Shown: positions 15,677 through 25,122, numbered from the stretch's first letter. The stretch is DNA of 64,000 nucleotides from G963662905 sp963662905 (GCA_963662905.2 CAXXFD010000004.1:1-64000); one strand, 5' to 3'. Notes: generated by a model not told the origin, from the sequence alone. Translations and numbers: made by a program.

Positions 15677-16894
15677 ATGAAAAAATTATTGAAAAACCTC
15701 GGATTTCAGATTCTTCTGGCGATGGTCATCGGTATCGCAGTGGGCGCATTTATGGGCAAAAGCGCGGAAATATTTCAGCCTCTTGGCGATGTTTTTATCC
15801 AATTGATCAAGATGCTTGTCGTTCCGCTGGTTTTTATCAGCATTATTTCCGGAGCCGCATCACTGGGTGCAACCAAATCGGCAGGAAAAATGGGTGTAGG
15901 TACGATAGCTTACTTCCTGCTTACAACGGCTGTTTCGGTAATTCTGGCCCTGATCATGGGCAATATTTTCAAACCCGGTGAAGGCCTGAATTTGCAGGAA
16001 GCACAGGCCATGCTTGGCGACAGTGCCAAGCTCAGCGCCAGCGACGGAGCTCCGGCCGGATTCTGGGAAACCATTCTGGGCATCATCCCCGAAAACCCTG
16101 TTGAGGCACTCACTTCCGGTAATATCCTTCAAATCATTTTCTTCGGGCTTTTCCTGGGAATCGGCATCAGCACATTGTCAGGCGAGAAAAAATGCCCGAT
16201 TATGAACGGGCTGAACTATATCACCGAAGCACTTATATGGATGATTAAAATCGTGATGCTTACAGCCCCTGTGGGTGTTTTTGGCCTGATGGCCGCAGCG
16301 ATCGGCAATTTTGGTTTCGACCTTTTGGGCTTGGTGGCCGAATTGCTTTTCGTATTTATCCTTTGCATACTTATCATTGGCTTGCTGCTTTTCCCGCTTA
16401 CGCTCAAGCTGTTTTCAAAGACAAAAATCCGGCATTTTATGAGCGTTATGACCAAGCCACAGATTGTGGCCTTTTCGACCGCTTCGAGCATGGCTACCCT
16501 TCCCGTAAATATGGAAACCTGCGAACAGGATCTTGGCGTAAGCAAAGAAACTTCAGCTTTTGTTTTGCCCCTGGGCGCCACCATCAACATGACCGGAAAC
16601 GCCATTTATTACGCATTGGTGGCTTTGTTTTTTGCACAGATGTACGGAATAGAAATCACTACAAGTCAGTATATTGCCATAATCCTTACGGCTACGGTTG
16701 GTTCGATCGGGCAGGCAGGGGTTCCCGGGCCAACCCTTTTGGTTGTTGCTGTTCTGGTAGCGGCAGACATTCCCATTAGCGGACTACCATTGCTTTATGC
16801 CCTCGACCGGGTTTTCGATATGATCCGCACATCGCTCAATATCACCGGAGATGCGGCTTGTGCTTGCATTATGGATAAGTTTAATGTAAAATGA
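15677..16894 (+). CDS. Dicarboxylate/amino acid:cation symporter (SDF/DAACS family)
   Basis: The 405-residue membrane protein matches the GltP/SstT/DctA fold. It has alternating hydrophobic helices, KMLVVPLVFISIISGAASLG near the second helix, AFSTASSMATLPVNMETCEQ in the first hairpin loop region, LPLGATINMTGNAIYYALVA carrying the NMTG-like motif, and GQAGVPGPTLLVVAVLVAA in the second hairpin. It should import glutamate, aspartate, serine or a C4-dicarboxylate with Na+ or H+. The sdaA gene upstream favours serine. Its stop overlaps the next start by four bases. Confidence 0.93.
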   Translation: MKKLLKNLGFQILLAMVIGIAVGAFMGKSAEIFQPLGDVFIQLIKMLVVPLVFISIISGAASLGATKSAGKMGVGTIAYFLLTTAVSVILALIMGNIFKPGEGLNLQEAQAMLGDSAKLSASDGAPAGFWETILGIIPENPVEALTSGNILQIIFFGLFLGIGISTLSGEKKCPIMNGLNYITEALIWMIKIVMLTAPVGVFGLMAAAIGNFGFDLLGLVAELLFVFILCILIIGLLLFPLTLKLFSKTKIRHFMSVMTKPQIVAFSTASSMATLPVNMETCEQDLGVSKETSAFVLPLGATINMTGNAIYYALVALFFAQMYGIEITTSQYIAIILTATVGSIGQAGVPGPTLLVVAVLVAADIPISGLPLLYALDRVFDMIRTSLNITGDAACACIMDKFNVK

Positions 16895-17556
16895 ACCTAA
16901 TACAATCTATATTCAAGCAGCAAAAACATACTGCATGCCTGATCATTATTTTGGTATTGTTTTCCTCAAGTTTATCAGCACAAGAACAAAGCACGGAATC
17001 GAAAAAATCTAAATATATTTTTGCTTTCCTTCCCTCTAAAGCACATAATATGTATGGCCTGGCATTGGGTCCTGTTGGATCAGAAAGTTTATGCGCTTAT
17101 CCTTATCAAAAAACATCTTCCGGGCTTAATATTCAAATCCCCGGTCAGGGTTTATTACTAAGTTTTACTGCTTTTAATCCTCCATTTAAAACGTATTATA
17201 AGAATCCTCAGGCTTTTGCCGACACAATTGACCACAGTAAACAACTCAGGAGTAGCCACAATGGCCTGGTAATTTCAGTCTTTGGCACAACAACCCACAG
17301 GATAAACGGAATTTCGCTTTCCCCTTGGATAAGCGGAGGAAAGATTATGAACGGGCTTTCTGTAAATTTGCTCTGGAACCTATATCACGAAACAAAAGGT
17401 GTCAGCATTGCTTGTTATAACAGCAACCTCAAAACCAAAGGAATTCAAATTGGCCTGGTTAACAAAACAATAAAACTCAAGGGATTTCAATTTGGATTAT
17501 GGAACAAAAATGAAAAGCGATCGTTTCCACTGATCAACTGGAATTTCAGGGATTAA
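16891..17556 (+). CDS. Exported protein with repeated beta-strand units, unknown
   Basis: The 221-residue protein has a signal peptide (TACLIIILVLFSSSLSAQ, cleavage near SAQE). Its second half has repeated strands of the form NGISLSPW, NGLSVNLLWNL, KGVSIACYN, KGIQIGLVNKTIKLKGFQFG and LWNKNEKRSFPLINWNF. Such GxxxGLxN repeats are common in Bacteroidota and Leptospira surface proteins of unknown role. It overlaps the symporter stop (ATGA), so it may be the last gene of the sdaA operon, although a functional link is not obvious. Confidence 0.7.
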   Translation: MNLIQSIFKQQKHTACLIIILVLFSSSLSAQEQSTESKKSKYIFAFLPSKAHNMYGLALGPVGSESLCAYPYQKTSSGLNIQIPGQGLLLSFTAFNPPFKTYYKNPQAFADTIDHSKQLRSSHNGLVISVFGTTTHRINGISLSPWISGGKIMNGLSVNLLWNLYHETKGVSIACYNSNLKTKGIQIGLVNKTIKLKGFQFGLWNKNEKRSFPLINWNFRD

Positions 17557-17610
17557 ATCAGCCGTAAGATATTTTTAATTAAATTTGTTTGTTGATAAAC
17601 AAGTATTTCT

Positions 17611-18486
17611 ATGATTGGCTTTGAAGAAAAATATGTAAATCCATTCACTGATTTTGGCTTTAAGAAGCTCTTTGGTGAAGAACCCAACAAAGACTTATTA
17701 ATGGACTTCCTGAATGAATTGCTCAAAGAAGAGCAAGGCAGGATTACTTCACTTACATATTTGAAAAATGAGCATTTAGGCGATAGCGAAGCGGATCGGA
17801 AAGCTATTTTTGATTTGTATTGCGAAAATGAGCGGGGGGAGAAATTTATAGTGGAGCTTAAAAAGACCAAACAAAATTTCTTCAGGGACCGCATGGTTTA
17901 TTATGCAACTTTTCCCATTCAGGAACAAGCAAAACGAGCCAATTGGAACTATGAACTTAAGGCGGTTTACACTATTGGCATTCTGGACTTCGTTTTTAAT
18001 GAAGACAAAGATCAACCGGATAAGTTCCGCTATGACATTAAGCTACAGGACATCGACACGAATAAAACATTCTACGAGAAACTGACATTCATCTATCTGG
18101 AGATGCCCAAATTTAAAAAAAGCATTCAACAATTAGAAAGCCGTTTTGATAAATGGATGTACGTGATCCGCAACCTCAACCGATTAGACCGCATTCCTGA
18201 GCCATTGCGCGAAAAAATCTTTGAACGCCTTTTTGAAGCTGCAGAGATTGCAAAATTTAATCCTCAGCAGGTACGTTCTTACCACGACAGCCTCAAATAT
18301 TATCGTGATTTAAAAAACTCTATTGACACTGCCCGGGATGAAGGCCGTGAAGAGGGAATTGAAACAGGCAAAAAAAAGAAAGCAATTGAAATTGCCAAAA
18401 ACTTGCTGGAAATCAATATCCCAACTTCAGATATTGCAAAAACCACCGGATTATCCATACATGAGATAAATAAATTATTGAAATAA
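17611..18486 (+). CDS. Rpn-family PD-(D/E)XK nuclease (PDDEXK_2 transposase-like)
   Basis: The 291-residue protein opens with NPFTDFGFKKLFGEEPNKDL (about 10-29), the start typical of Rpn/PDDEXK_2 proteins, and has the active-site pair IFDLYCENERGEKFIVELKK (Asp near 71, ExK near 83-85). The usual Bacteroidota form is IVEMQ, so VELKK is a variant. The C-terminal third has a charged repeat (TARDEGREEGIETGKKKKAI) and a small helical domain with ISDIAKTTGLS-like HTH appearance. Rpn proteins are DNA nucleases proposed to promote recombination or act in phage defence. The stop overlaps the start of the first tail-copy ORF (TAATG). Confidence 0.88.
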   Translation: MIGFEEKYVNPFTDFGFKKLFGEEPNKDLLMDFLNELLKEEQGRITSLTYLKNEHLGDSEADRKAIFDLYCENERGEKFIVELKKTKQNFFRDRMVYYATFPIQEQAKRANWNYELKAVYTIGILDFVFNEDKDQPDKFRYDIKLQDIDTNKTFYEKLTFIYLEMPKFKKSIQQLESRFDKWMYVIRNLNRLDRIPEPLREKIFERLFEAAEIAKFNPQQVRSYHDSLKYYRDLKNSIDTARDEGREEGIETGKKKKAIEIAKNLLEINIPTSDIAKTTGLSIHEINKLLK

Positions 18487-19030
18487 TGTCTTCAGAAAGT
18501 ATTAGTTCGAAATCAGCAACGGAATCATTCGAGAAATTTCGAAGCTACCAATACAGCCTCAAGTATTATCGTGATTTAAAAAACTCTATTGACACTGCCA
18601 GGGACGAAGGCCGTGAAAAGGGAATTGAAGAGGGAATCGAAAAGGGAATCGAAACAGGCAAAAAAAAGAAAGCAATTGAAATTGCCAAAAACTTGCTGGA
18701 AATCAATATCCCAATTTCAGATATTGCAAAAACCACCGGATTATCAGTACATGAGATAAATAAATTATTGAAATAATGTCTTCAGAAAGTATTAGTTCGA
18801 AATCAGCAACGGAATCATTCGAGAAATTTCGAAACCACCAATACAGCCTCAAATATTATCGTGATTTAAAAAACTCTATTGACACTGCCAGGGACGAAGG
18901 CCGTGAAAAGGGAATCGAAACAGGCGAAAAAAAGAAAGCAATTGAAATCGCCAAAAACTTGCTGGAAATCAATATGCCAATTTCAGATATTGCAAAAACC
19001 ACCGGATTATCAGTAAGCGAGATAAATAGT
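18290..19030 (+). repeat. Direct repeats of the rpn 3' end (three copies)
   Basis: The segment coding for SLKYYRDL to the C-terminus occurs in the rpn gene (from about 18290), in the first tail ORF (from about 18556) and in the second (from about 18846). The last two, with their leader, form a 290-bp tandem unit. In-frame differences are confined mainly to the number of GREEGIE-type units. Confidence 0.85.
18486..18776 (+). CDS. Stand-alone copy of the Rpn C-terminal tail, first copy
   Basis: A 96-residue protein. After a novel leader (MSSESISSKSATESFEKFR) it repeats the C-terminus of the upstream Rpn protein almost exactly from YSLKYYRDLKNSIDTARDEG to EINKLLK, including EIAKNLLEINIPISDIAKTT. 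It has two extra EGIEKGI units in the charged repeat. It lacks the nuclease domain. The ATG overlaps the Rpn stop, so it is probably translated by coupling. Known Rpn genes make a short C-terminal product (RpnS) that blocks the full-length toxin; this ORF could be a dedicated version (inference). Confidence 0.7.
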   Translation: MSSESISSKSATESFEKFRSYQYSLKYYRDLKNSIDTARDEGREKGIEEGIEKGIETGKKKKAIEIAKNLLEINIPISDIAKTTGLSVHEINKLLK

Positions 19031-19042
19031 TTTAACCAATAA
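18776..19042 (+). CDS. Stand-alone copy of the Rpn C-terminal tail, second copy
   Basis: An 88-residue paralogue of the preceding ORF with the same leader (MSSESISSKSATESFEKFR), a shorter charged repeat (GREKGIETGEKKKAIEIAKN) and a changed end: EINSFNQ replaces EINKLLK. Its ATG again overlaps the previous stop. Most base differences from the first copy lie in the repeat and at the 3' end. The altered terminus may mark the edge of the duplication or incipient decay. Confidence 0.65.
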   Translation: MSSESISSKSATESFEKFRNHQYSLKYYRDLKNSIDTARDEGREKGIETGEKKKAIEIAKNLLEINMPISDIAKTTGLSVSEINSFNQ

Positions 19043-19118
19043 CTCTTTATTTAAATTCCCAGATCCAATCCAAATAAATTTCGAAATGCACTTCCGCGCT
19101 CATGCCCAATTTTGCAAC

Positions 19119-22100
19119 TTACTCATATTGCACAAATCCCGATCGCACTAAGTTCCCTCCCCTGCTGCCGCCACCCGGACCAAGTTCGAGCAGGTAATCC
19201 GCAGCTTGAAATAAAAGCGGATGATGATCGGTGATGATGATGGTGTGGCCTTGCGAGCTCAATTCCTTAAAAACAGCAATCAGTTCTTGCACATCATCAG
19301 GATGAAGGGAACGGGAAGGCTCGTCCAGAATTACAAAACCCGGTTTTTTATCCTTCCCCGACAAAGCATTGCAAAGCCGCAAACGATGCTGTTCTCCGCT
19401 CGACAAGCTCACAGTCTTCTGTCCCAGGATAATATAATCCAGACCTGCATTTGCAATTACAGCCAGTTTTTGTGCAAGCTTTTGATGGCCCACAAATAGT
19501 TCCAGAGTTTCATGCACACTCATTTCCAGGACATCGGCAATGGATTTCCCCTTGATTTTCACCTTAAGAACATTTTCGTTAAAGCGTTTCCCCTGACAGC
19601 TTTCGCAGATTATACCCGCATCCGGCAGAAAATCAAGTTTCACCTCAATTTGTCCCTGGCCTTTGCATTCCTCACATCGGCCGCCTTTGGCAAAGATGCT
19701 GAAATCCGTTTTCTTTAAACGATGTTTTTTGGCTTCAGGCTGACTGGCAAAAAGTGCCCGGATATCATCATAAAGCAAAGCCGCGCTTGCCACAATTCCC
19801 TGTCCTACAAAGCTTTGACCAAAAGAATCAATAATGACTGGATTGATTGGAAATTCAGCCTTTGCGCAATGAACGGCCTTATCCTTTTGCATGGAAGCCA
19901 GTACCACATCGCGCAGCAATGTTGTTTTACCACTGCCCGAAAGCCCACAAATCAGGCTGAGTTTTTGCAAAGGAAATTTCGCTTCCATATTTTTAAGGTT
20001 GTTCGCATTAGCACCTTCAAAGTGCAGCCATTGACCATCGAAAGCCTCGTCCTTTCTCAATTTTGGCATTTCATATTGAAGCGACAACCAGGGAGCTGTC
20101 GGCGAAATATTCTGTTTTGCAATATCCTCCGGACTTCCCTGAGCCATGATCCTTCCACCTTTTTGACCTCCTTTTGGCCCCATATCGATCAGGTAATCTG
20201 CTTGTGCCAGCATTTCCATGTGATGTTCCACCAACAGAACTGTATTGGATTGCTTTTTGATGGATTTCACCAATTCAATTACATTACTGGCATCATGGGG
20301 ATGCAAAGCGGCTGTAGGTTCATCCAGCACATACAGCATATTTTGAAGGTTTCCTCCGGCGATGGACGCAATCCGCAAACGCTGCCGCTCTCCATCAGAC
20401 AGACTGTTGCTCCGGCGCGATAAGGGCAAATACGCTAAACCTGCCTTTTGAACATCTTCCAGCTTTTGTACCAGCATCAAAAGCAATTTCCGAACGATTT
20501 GAAAATCCCCGGCAAGATGGTGCGGAACAGAATTATTGGCAATCCACAAGCGCACCTTCTTCAAAACCTCCTCATTTTCAAGTGCGCACATTTCCGCGAT
20601 ATCCATTCCGCCAACTTTAAAGCGCAAGGCATCTGCTTTCAGCCCAAAAGCGCGGCAGTGCCCACAATCGACATTAGTCAGCAACTTTTCAATGCTTGCA
20701 GCCTGGCGGCCATTTTTCCTCAATTCCCATTCCGCATCAATAAAATGCAGTAAACCAGGCCATGAAGCGCGGAACTGATGTTCACCACTGCGCTTGTCGC
20801 GTTTAAAAGCCCAGTTTACTTCAAATTCTTCTGCACCGCATCCCAACATAATGATGTCGCGGCACTCCTTGCTTAATTCATTCCAGGGCTTGCCCAAATC
20901 AAGGCCTTTCTCATTTTCCACGGCTTTAAGTATGGCCATATGCTGTCCATTGGGATCGCCAAAATATGCTGCATTCTTATTGCCGGATATTGCACCTTCG
21001 TAAATACTTTTGTCAGGATGGCTGATCAATTTTTCGACATCCGCCTTTGGCGAAAATCCCAATCCGCCACAATAAGGGCAAGCGCCCAAATCAGAATTAA
21101 AGGAAAAGTCGGAAGCGGTGAGCGTACATTTTTCTTCGCCATCGCGGCCAATCCTGCTGTAAAGCAACCTGAGCAATTCATATATTCCGCTAAGTGTAGC
21201 AACGCGTGAACGGGCATTGGCACGCATGGATGAACGTCCGATACCGATCGCCGGTATCATATGTTCGCAGGATTCAAAATCGCCCTTTTTTATGTTGGAC
21301 ACGCGGCTGCGCACATAAGAACTAAAATTGCTCAAATAGCGGAAGCTCCCTTCGGCAAGAATCGTATCAAAAACCAGGGAAGATTTCCCCGAACCACTGG
21401 GGCCGCTAATGGCTGTAATTTTATTGAGTGGAATTTGCACATCCAATTGCTGCAGGTTATGCGTTGTAATTCCTTTCATTTCAATAAAATCCGTTGTTTT
21501 TCCCTGTGATGGAATTTCGATTCGAAAATCACGTTCTGCCCGTTTCCTGAAAATTTCTGCGGTAATACTTTGCGGAATTTCCATCATCCCGGCAGGATGG
21601 GCACAGTAAAAACGATCATCCTGTAATTCGATGATATAATCGGCACGGGCAAGCATTTCCATATTGTTTTCCGCGATAAGAAACGTTGCTTCGGAATCTG
21701 AGAGCTTACGCAAAGCTGCAATCAATTGCTCAATATCCTTTACGTGCAATCCTGTACAAGGAAATTCAAGCAGAAAAAGCCGCGCTTTCTTTTCATTACA
21801 AATCAATTCCGAAGCCAATTTTAACCGCTGTGCTTCCCCACCCGAAAGCTGCGTGGCCGACTGCCCCAGATGTATGTATCCAAGCCCCAGATTTTGCATC
21901 AAATCCAGGTATTTTCGGATTTTTAGCTCTTCGCAAAAATGCTCCTTCGCCTCATCCACGCTCATTTCCAGTATTTCGCCAATATTTTTTCCTGAATATT
22001 TTACCTCCAGCACTTCATCGCGGAAACGCTTGCCCCTGCAGACAGGACACATTTGATAGCTGTTCTCCAAAAAATGCATGCCGGTTTCGATGAGTCCGGC

Positions 22101-23888
22101 TCCCTGACACACTTCACAGCGCCCTCCTTTGGTATTAAATGAAAAGGACGAAGCACTCAATTTCCTGTTTTTAGCATCATCCAGCTTGCTGAAAAGTTTA
22201 CGCACTAGGTCAAAAAGACCCGAATATGTGGCCGGATTGGAGCGCGGGCTACGTCCGATCGGTTTTTGGTTGACCAGAAATATTTTATCGCCGAACATAT
22301 CCTTCAGATCAGGTTCTGAAATCAATGTCCTGATTTTTTGGAGCAAATGAGCGCCATTTTCGGCTGTCATCAGGTTTACACCATTCTGCCTGATATCAAA
22401 ACCCGCTTTGCTGAGCGGAATTGTTTCAAATTTTTTCGAAGTCTGAAGAGGTTTCTCTGCTGCTTTCCGCAGATATTCAAGGCTGGGCGAAGTATATTGC
22501 TTGTTATTGATTGCCTCGTGGATGCTTCCCTGAAACAGGAGCTCACCACCATTTGTGCCACCGCCCGGCCCCAGATCGATCAGATAATCCGCGTTCAGCA
22601 TGTTTTGCAGATTATGTTCCACCACAACAATCGTATTGCCCAGATTGCGCAATTTTAAAAGCTGACGGATAATTTTTTCATTTTCAAAAGGATGCACTCC
22701 GGCTGAAGGCTCGTCCAGCACATAAACCATTCCGCTTAATCCGCTGATCATTTGTTGTGAAAGGCGCATTCTTTGCAGTTCGCTATGGGTGCAGGATTCG
22801 AGTGCATCGGAAATTTTACGGTGCGCAAGACCCAAATCCAGCAGGCTTTGCAGGCTCTTCAGCATATCATTGGTAAGCGAAAGGATCAGATCATTTTCCG
22901 CGTCTTGCCTGCTCTTCAGAAAAAAGCTGTGCAGCCCGAACAAGTCCATTTCCGAAAGTTGCGCAATGTTTTGTCCTTTAAAAAGCACGGAAAGGGATTC
23001 TTTTGACAATCGTTTCCCTTTACATTCATCGCATGGGCGCGCAGAAACAAAACGCAGGATATTCGTATTCCGGTCGCGGCGCAGGATATCCTCCATGGTA
23101 GTGATAATACCCGGATAATAAGCTTCTTCGCGCGGTTTGGCTTTGATGCCCGTCCATTTCATACGCGATTCCAGAGTATGCTTTCCAAAAGGGACTTTCA
23201 GGCGGTTGCTACCAAAAAGCACGACATTTTTTTGCTCTTCCGTCATTTCATCCCAGGGAATATCCACGGAAAAATCATGTGCATTGCAAACCTCATTGAG
23301 CACGTCCATCGTCACCTGGCTATAGACAATATATCCTGAGGGCGTGGTCATTACAAAAGCACCATTGCGGATTGTTTTTTGCGCGTCGGCAATGATTTTC
23401 TTTTGATCGATATACTCAGTTTTCCCAAGTCCGCGGCATTTTTCACATTGTCCTTTGGGATGGTTAAAAGAAAAATGGGAGCGGCTCAGATGGGCTTTTT
23501 CGCCATTTTGAAACGTTCCGACGCGGGCAAAAATCAGGCGCAGTTTATCGTACAATCCGGTGAATGTCCCAAAAGTCGCACGATCATCGGGATACACGCG
23601 TCCCTGCCCCACGGCCAGCGAAGCGCTCAAGCCTTCAAACTGTTCCGCATGGGGCATACGCAATTTGGCGGTAAGCTGCCGCGATGAGGAAGAAAAAGCA
23701 GAAAACATCCTGCGCTGGCTTTCCCTGTAGAGTACATCAAACGCAAGGCTGGACTTTCCGGAGCCGGACAAACCCGTAATCACAGTAAGCTGATTGCGGG
23801 GAATTTGTACATCAATATTTTTCAGATTGTTTTCCGAGATGCCGCTAATGCGGATAAAATCAGTTTTTTCGGTATTTGGGTTCGTCAT
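19119..23888 (-). CDS. Double-length UvrA-like ABC ATPase (two fused UvrA copies)
   Basis: The 1589-residue protein carries four ABC half-modules. Copy 1: Walker A GLSGSGKS at 39-46, a poor signature (CTHSELQRMRL, 366-376), Walker B VLDEPSAG at 390; then a second module with no Walker A, intact LSGGEAQRL at 681 and a broken Walker B (LLEFPCTG, 706). Copy 2: GPSGSGKS at 829, LSDGERQRL at 1163, VLDEPTAA at 1187, then GLSGSGKT at 1315 and LSSGEQHRL near the end. Each copy has UvrA zinc-finger pairs (CEKCRGLG, CPVCRGKR, CPYCGGLG, CEECKGQG). UvrA proteins scan DNA for damage; UvrA2-type paralogues are linked to drug tolerance. The ATG at 23888 is chosen because homology starts there; the frame opens at 23942. 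Confidence 0.9.
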   Translation of the reverse strand: MTNPNTEKTDFIRISGISENNLKNIDVQIPRNQLTVITGLSGSGKSSLAFDVLYRESQRRMFSAFSSSSRQLTAKLRMPHAEQFEGLSASLAVGQGRVYPDDRATFGTFTGLYDKLRLIFARVGTFQNGEKAHLSRSHFSFNHPKGQCEKCRGLGKTEYIDQKKIIADAQKTIRNGAFVMTTPSGYIVYSQVTMDVLNEVCNAHDFSVDIPWDEMTEEQKNVVLFGSNRLKVPFGKHTLESRMKWTGIKAKPREEAYYPGIITTMEDILRRDRNTNILRFVSARPCDECKGKRLSKESLSVLFKGQNIAQLSEMDLFGLHSFFLKSRQDAENDLILSLTNDMLKSLQSLLDLGLAHRKISDALESCTHSELQRMRLSQQMISGLSGMVYVLDEPSAGVHPFENEKIIRQLLKLRNLGNTIVVVEHNLQNMLNADYLIDLGPGGGTNGGELLFQGSIHEAINNKQYTSPSLEYLRKAAEKPLQTSKKFETIPLSKAGFDIRQNGVNLMTAENGAHLLQKIRTLISEPDLKDMFGDKIFLVNQKPIGRSPRSNPATYSGLFDLVRKLFSKLDDAKNRKLSASSFSFNTKGGRCEVCQGAGLIETGMHFLENSYQMCPVCRGKRFRDEVLEVKYSGKNIGEILEMSVDEAKEHFCEELKIRKYLDLMQNLGLGYIHLGQSATQLSGGEAQRLKLASELICNEKKARLFLLEFPCTGLHVKDIEQLIAALRKLSDSEATFLIAENNMEMLARADYIIELQDDRFYCAHPAGMMEIPQSITAEIFRKRAERDFRIEIPSQGKTTDFIEMKGITTHNLQQLDVQIPLNKITAISGPSGSGKSSLVFDTILAEGSFRYLSNFSSYVRSRVSNIKKGDFESCEHMIPAIGIGRSSMRANARSRVATLSGIYELLRLLYSRIGRDGEEKCTLTASDFSFNSDLGACPYCGGLGFSPKADVEKLISHPDKSIYEGAISGNKNAAYFGDPNGQHMAILKAVENEKGLDLGKPWNELSKECRDIIMLGCGAEEFEVNWAFKRDKRSGEHQFRASWPGLLHFIDAEWELRKNGRQAASIEKLLTNVDCGHCRAFGLKADALRFKVGGMDIAEMCALENEEVLKKVRLWIANNSVPHHLAGDFQIVRKLLLMLVQKLEDVQKAGLAYLPLSRRSNSLSDGERQRLRIASIAGGNLQNMLYVLDEPTAALHPHDASNVIELVKSIKKQSNTVLLVEHHMEMLAQADYLIDMGPKGGQKGGRIMAQGSPEDIAKQNISPTAPWLSLQYEMPKLRKDEAFDGQWLHFEGANANNLKNMEAKFPLQKLSLICGLSGSGKTTLLRDVVLASMQKDKAVHCAKAEFPINPVIIDSFGQSFVGQGIVASAALLYDDIRALFASQPEAKKHRLKKTDFSIFAKGGRCEECKGQGQIEVKLDFLPDAGIICESCQGKRFNENVLKVKIKGKSIADVLEMSVHETLELFVGHQKLAQKLAVIANAGLDYIILGQKTVSLSSGEQHRLRLCNALSGKDKKPGFVILDEPSRSLHPDDVQELIAVFKELSSQGHTIIITDHHPLLFQAADYLLELGPGGGSRGGNLVRSGFVQYE

Positions 23889-23949
23889 AAAGAGCCGTTT
23901 CAGCTGCAAAGATAAAAAGGAATAAATGGCAGAAAATACCAAAACAAAA

Positions 23950-23974
23950 AACCGGCAACTTAAGGAAGCCGGTT
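23950..23974 (-). terminator. Intrinsic terminator of the glycerate-glycoside operon
   Basis: On the minus strand AACCGGC and GCCGGTT form a stem with an 11-base loop, followed by a T-rich run, 18 bases after the glycerate kinase stop. Confidence 0.8.
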
Positions 23975-23991
23975 CAAAGCAAAACCTGGTG

Positions 23992-25122
23992 CTATCGAGA
24001 AAAAACTAAACGGACAAATTCATCAGCCAGCATCTTAAGATATATACCGGCATTTTGCATAGAATCATGAACATCACTGGCGAGCGGCAGAATCTCAGCA
24101 AGATAGTCTATTGAATTGTCATGAAGACTACCCTTTGGCAAATCAGACCTTCCGCAAAAAACAGCTATTTTATGCTGCCTTCTTGAATCAAGTACACCTT
24201 TAATCACCTTACCTGAAAACGTCTGACTATCAATACTCCCTTCACCGGTAACAATCCACTGAGCGTCTGCAATCTTTTCATTAAAACCGCTTATGGATTT
24301 AATCAATTCAATACCAGACTTCAAATGCGCATCCAGAAATAAAATACAGCCTGCACCCAGGCCACCGGCAGCACCGGAACCCGCAATTTGCTGCAGGTCA
24401 ATTAAAAAGTTTTTATATGCTACCGCAGCAAAATTCCACAGCCCTTTATCAAGCATTTGGACCATTTGCTCATCTGCACCTTTTTGGGGTGCATAAACCC
24501 TCGCCGCTCCATTTTCACCAAAAAGGGGATTATCCACATCGCATGCAATTTCAAACTTCACATCATGAATTCGTTGATGAGCCTGACCGGCATCAATGGA
24601 ATGCAGCAATTGCAGGTCTTTTCCTTTTCCCTGAAGTTCGTTTTTATCTTTATCGAAGAACCTAAATCCCAGTGCGCGCGCCATTCCCATACCGGCATCG
24701 TTTGTTGCGCTTCCGCCAATACCCATAATGATATGTACTGCCCCACGCGAAAGCGCATCCAGGATCAGCTCACCCGTTCCAAAAGTACTGGTTTCCATAG
24801 GATTTAACTCCTCATCATTCAACAAGCGGATACCTGATGCTGCAGACATCTCAATAAAAGCCAATCGGGCTGATTCAGAATAAAGATACTCTGCTTCAAT
24901 TTTTCGCATCAGCGGATCATGCACTTCAAGCCTAATCCTCTGCCCTTCTGTATAATAACGGATCACATCGACTGTTCCATCTCCCCCATCAGCCAAAGGT
25001 ACTTTATGGACTTCAAATTCATCTGAATATTGCAGCAAAGATTCTTCAACAATATTGCAAAATTCAATTCCGGTCAAAGAACCTTTAAATTTATCGGGTG
25101 CGATAACAATTTTGGCTTTCAT
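23992..25122 (-). CDS. glxK: Glycerate kinase (GlxK/GarK type)
   Basis: Phosphorylates D-glycerate with ATP, giving 2-phosphoglycerate for glycolysis. The 376-residue protein begins MKAKIVIAPDKFKGSLTGIE, the family hallmark, and has PLADGGDGTVDVI near 42-54, IMGIGGSATNDAGMGMARAL near 132-151 and VTGEGSIDSQTFSGKV near 310. The length is standard. It closes an operon with a GH38 enzyme and a GH13_18 phosphorylase, both of which can release glycerate from glycosides; this is the main clue to the operon's substrate. It ends at a strong terminator. Confidence 0.93.
   Translation of the reverse strand: MKAKIVIAPDKFKGSLTGIEFCNIVEESLLQYSDEFEVHKVPLADGGDGTVDVIRYYTEGQRIRLEVHDPLMRKIEAEYLYSESARLAFIEMSAASGIRLLNDEELNPMETSTFGTGELILDALSRGAVHIIMGIGGSATNDAGMGMARALGFRFFDKDKNELQGKGKDLQLLHSIDAGQAHQRIHDVKFEIACDVDNPLFGENGAARVYAPQKGADEQMVQMLDKGLWNFAAVAYKNFLIDLQQIAGSGAAGGLGAGCILFLDAHLKSGIELIKSISGFNEKIADAQWIVTGEGSIDSQTFSGKVIKGVLDSRRQHKIAVFCGRSDLPKGSLHDNSIDYLAEILPLASDVHDSMQNAGIYLKMLADEFVRLVFSR

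Noticed and set aside
18290..19030. Possible CRISPR-like array
   Set aside because: The repeats are long coding duplications of the rpn 3' end, not short repeats with unique spacers.
19119..23888. Canonical excinuclease subunit uvrA
   Set aside because: The length is nearly double, there are four half-modules, and the first copy has a missing Walker A and altered signature; it is a paralogue, not the standard repair gene.
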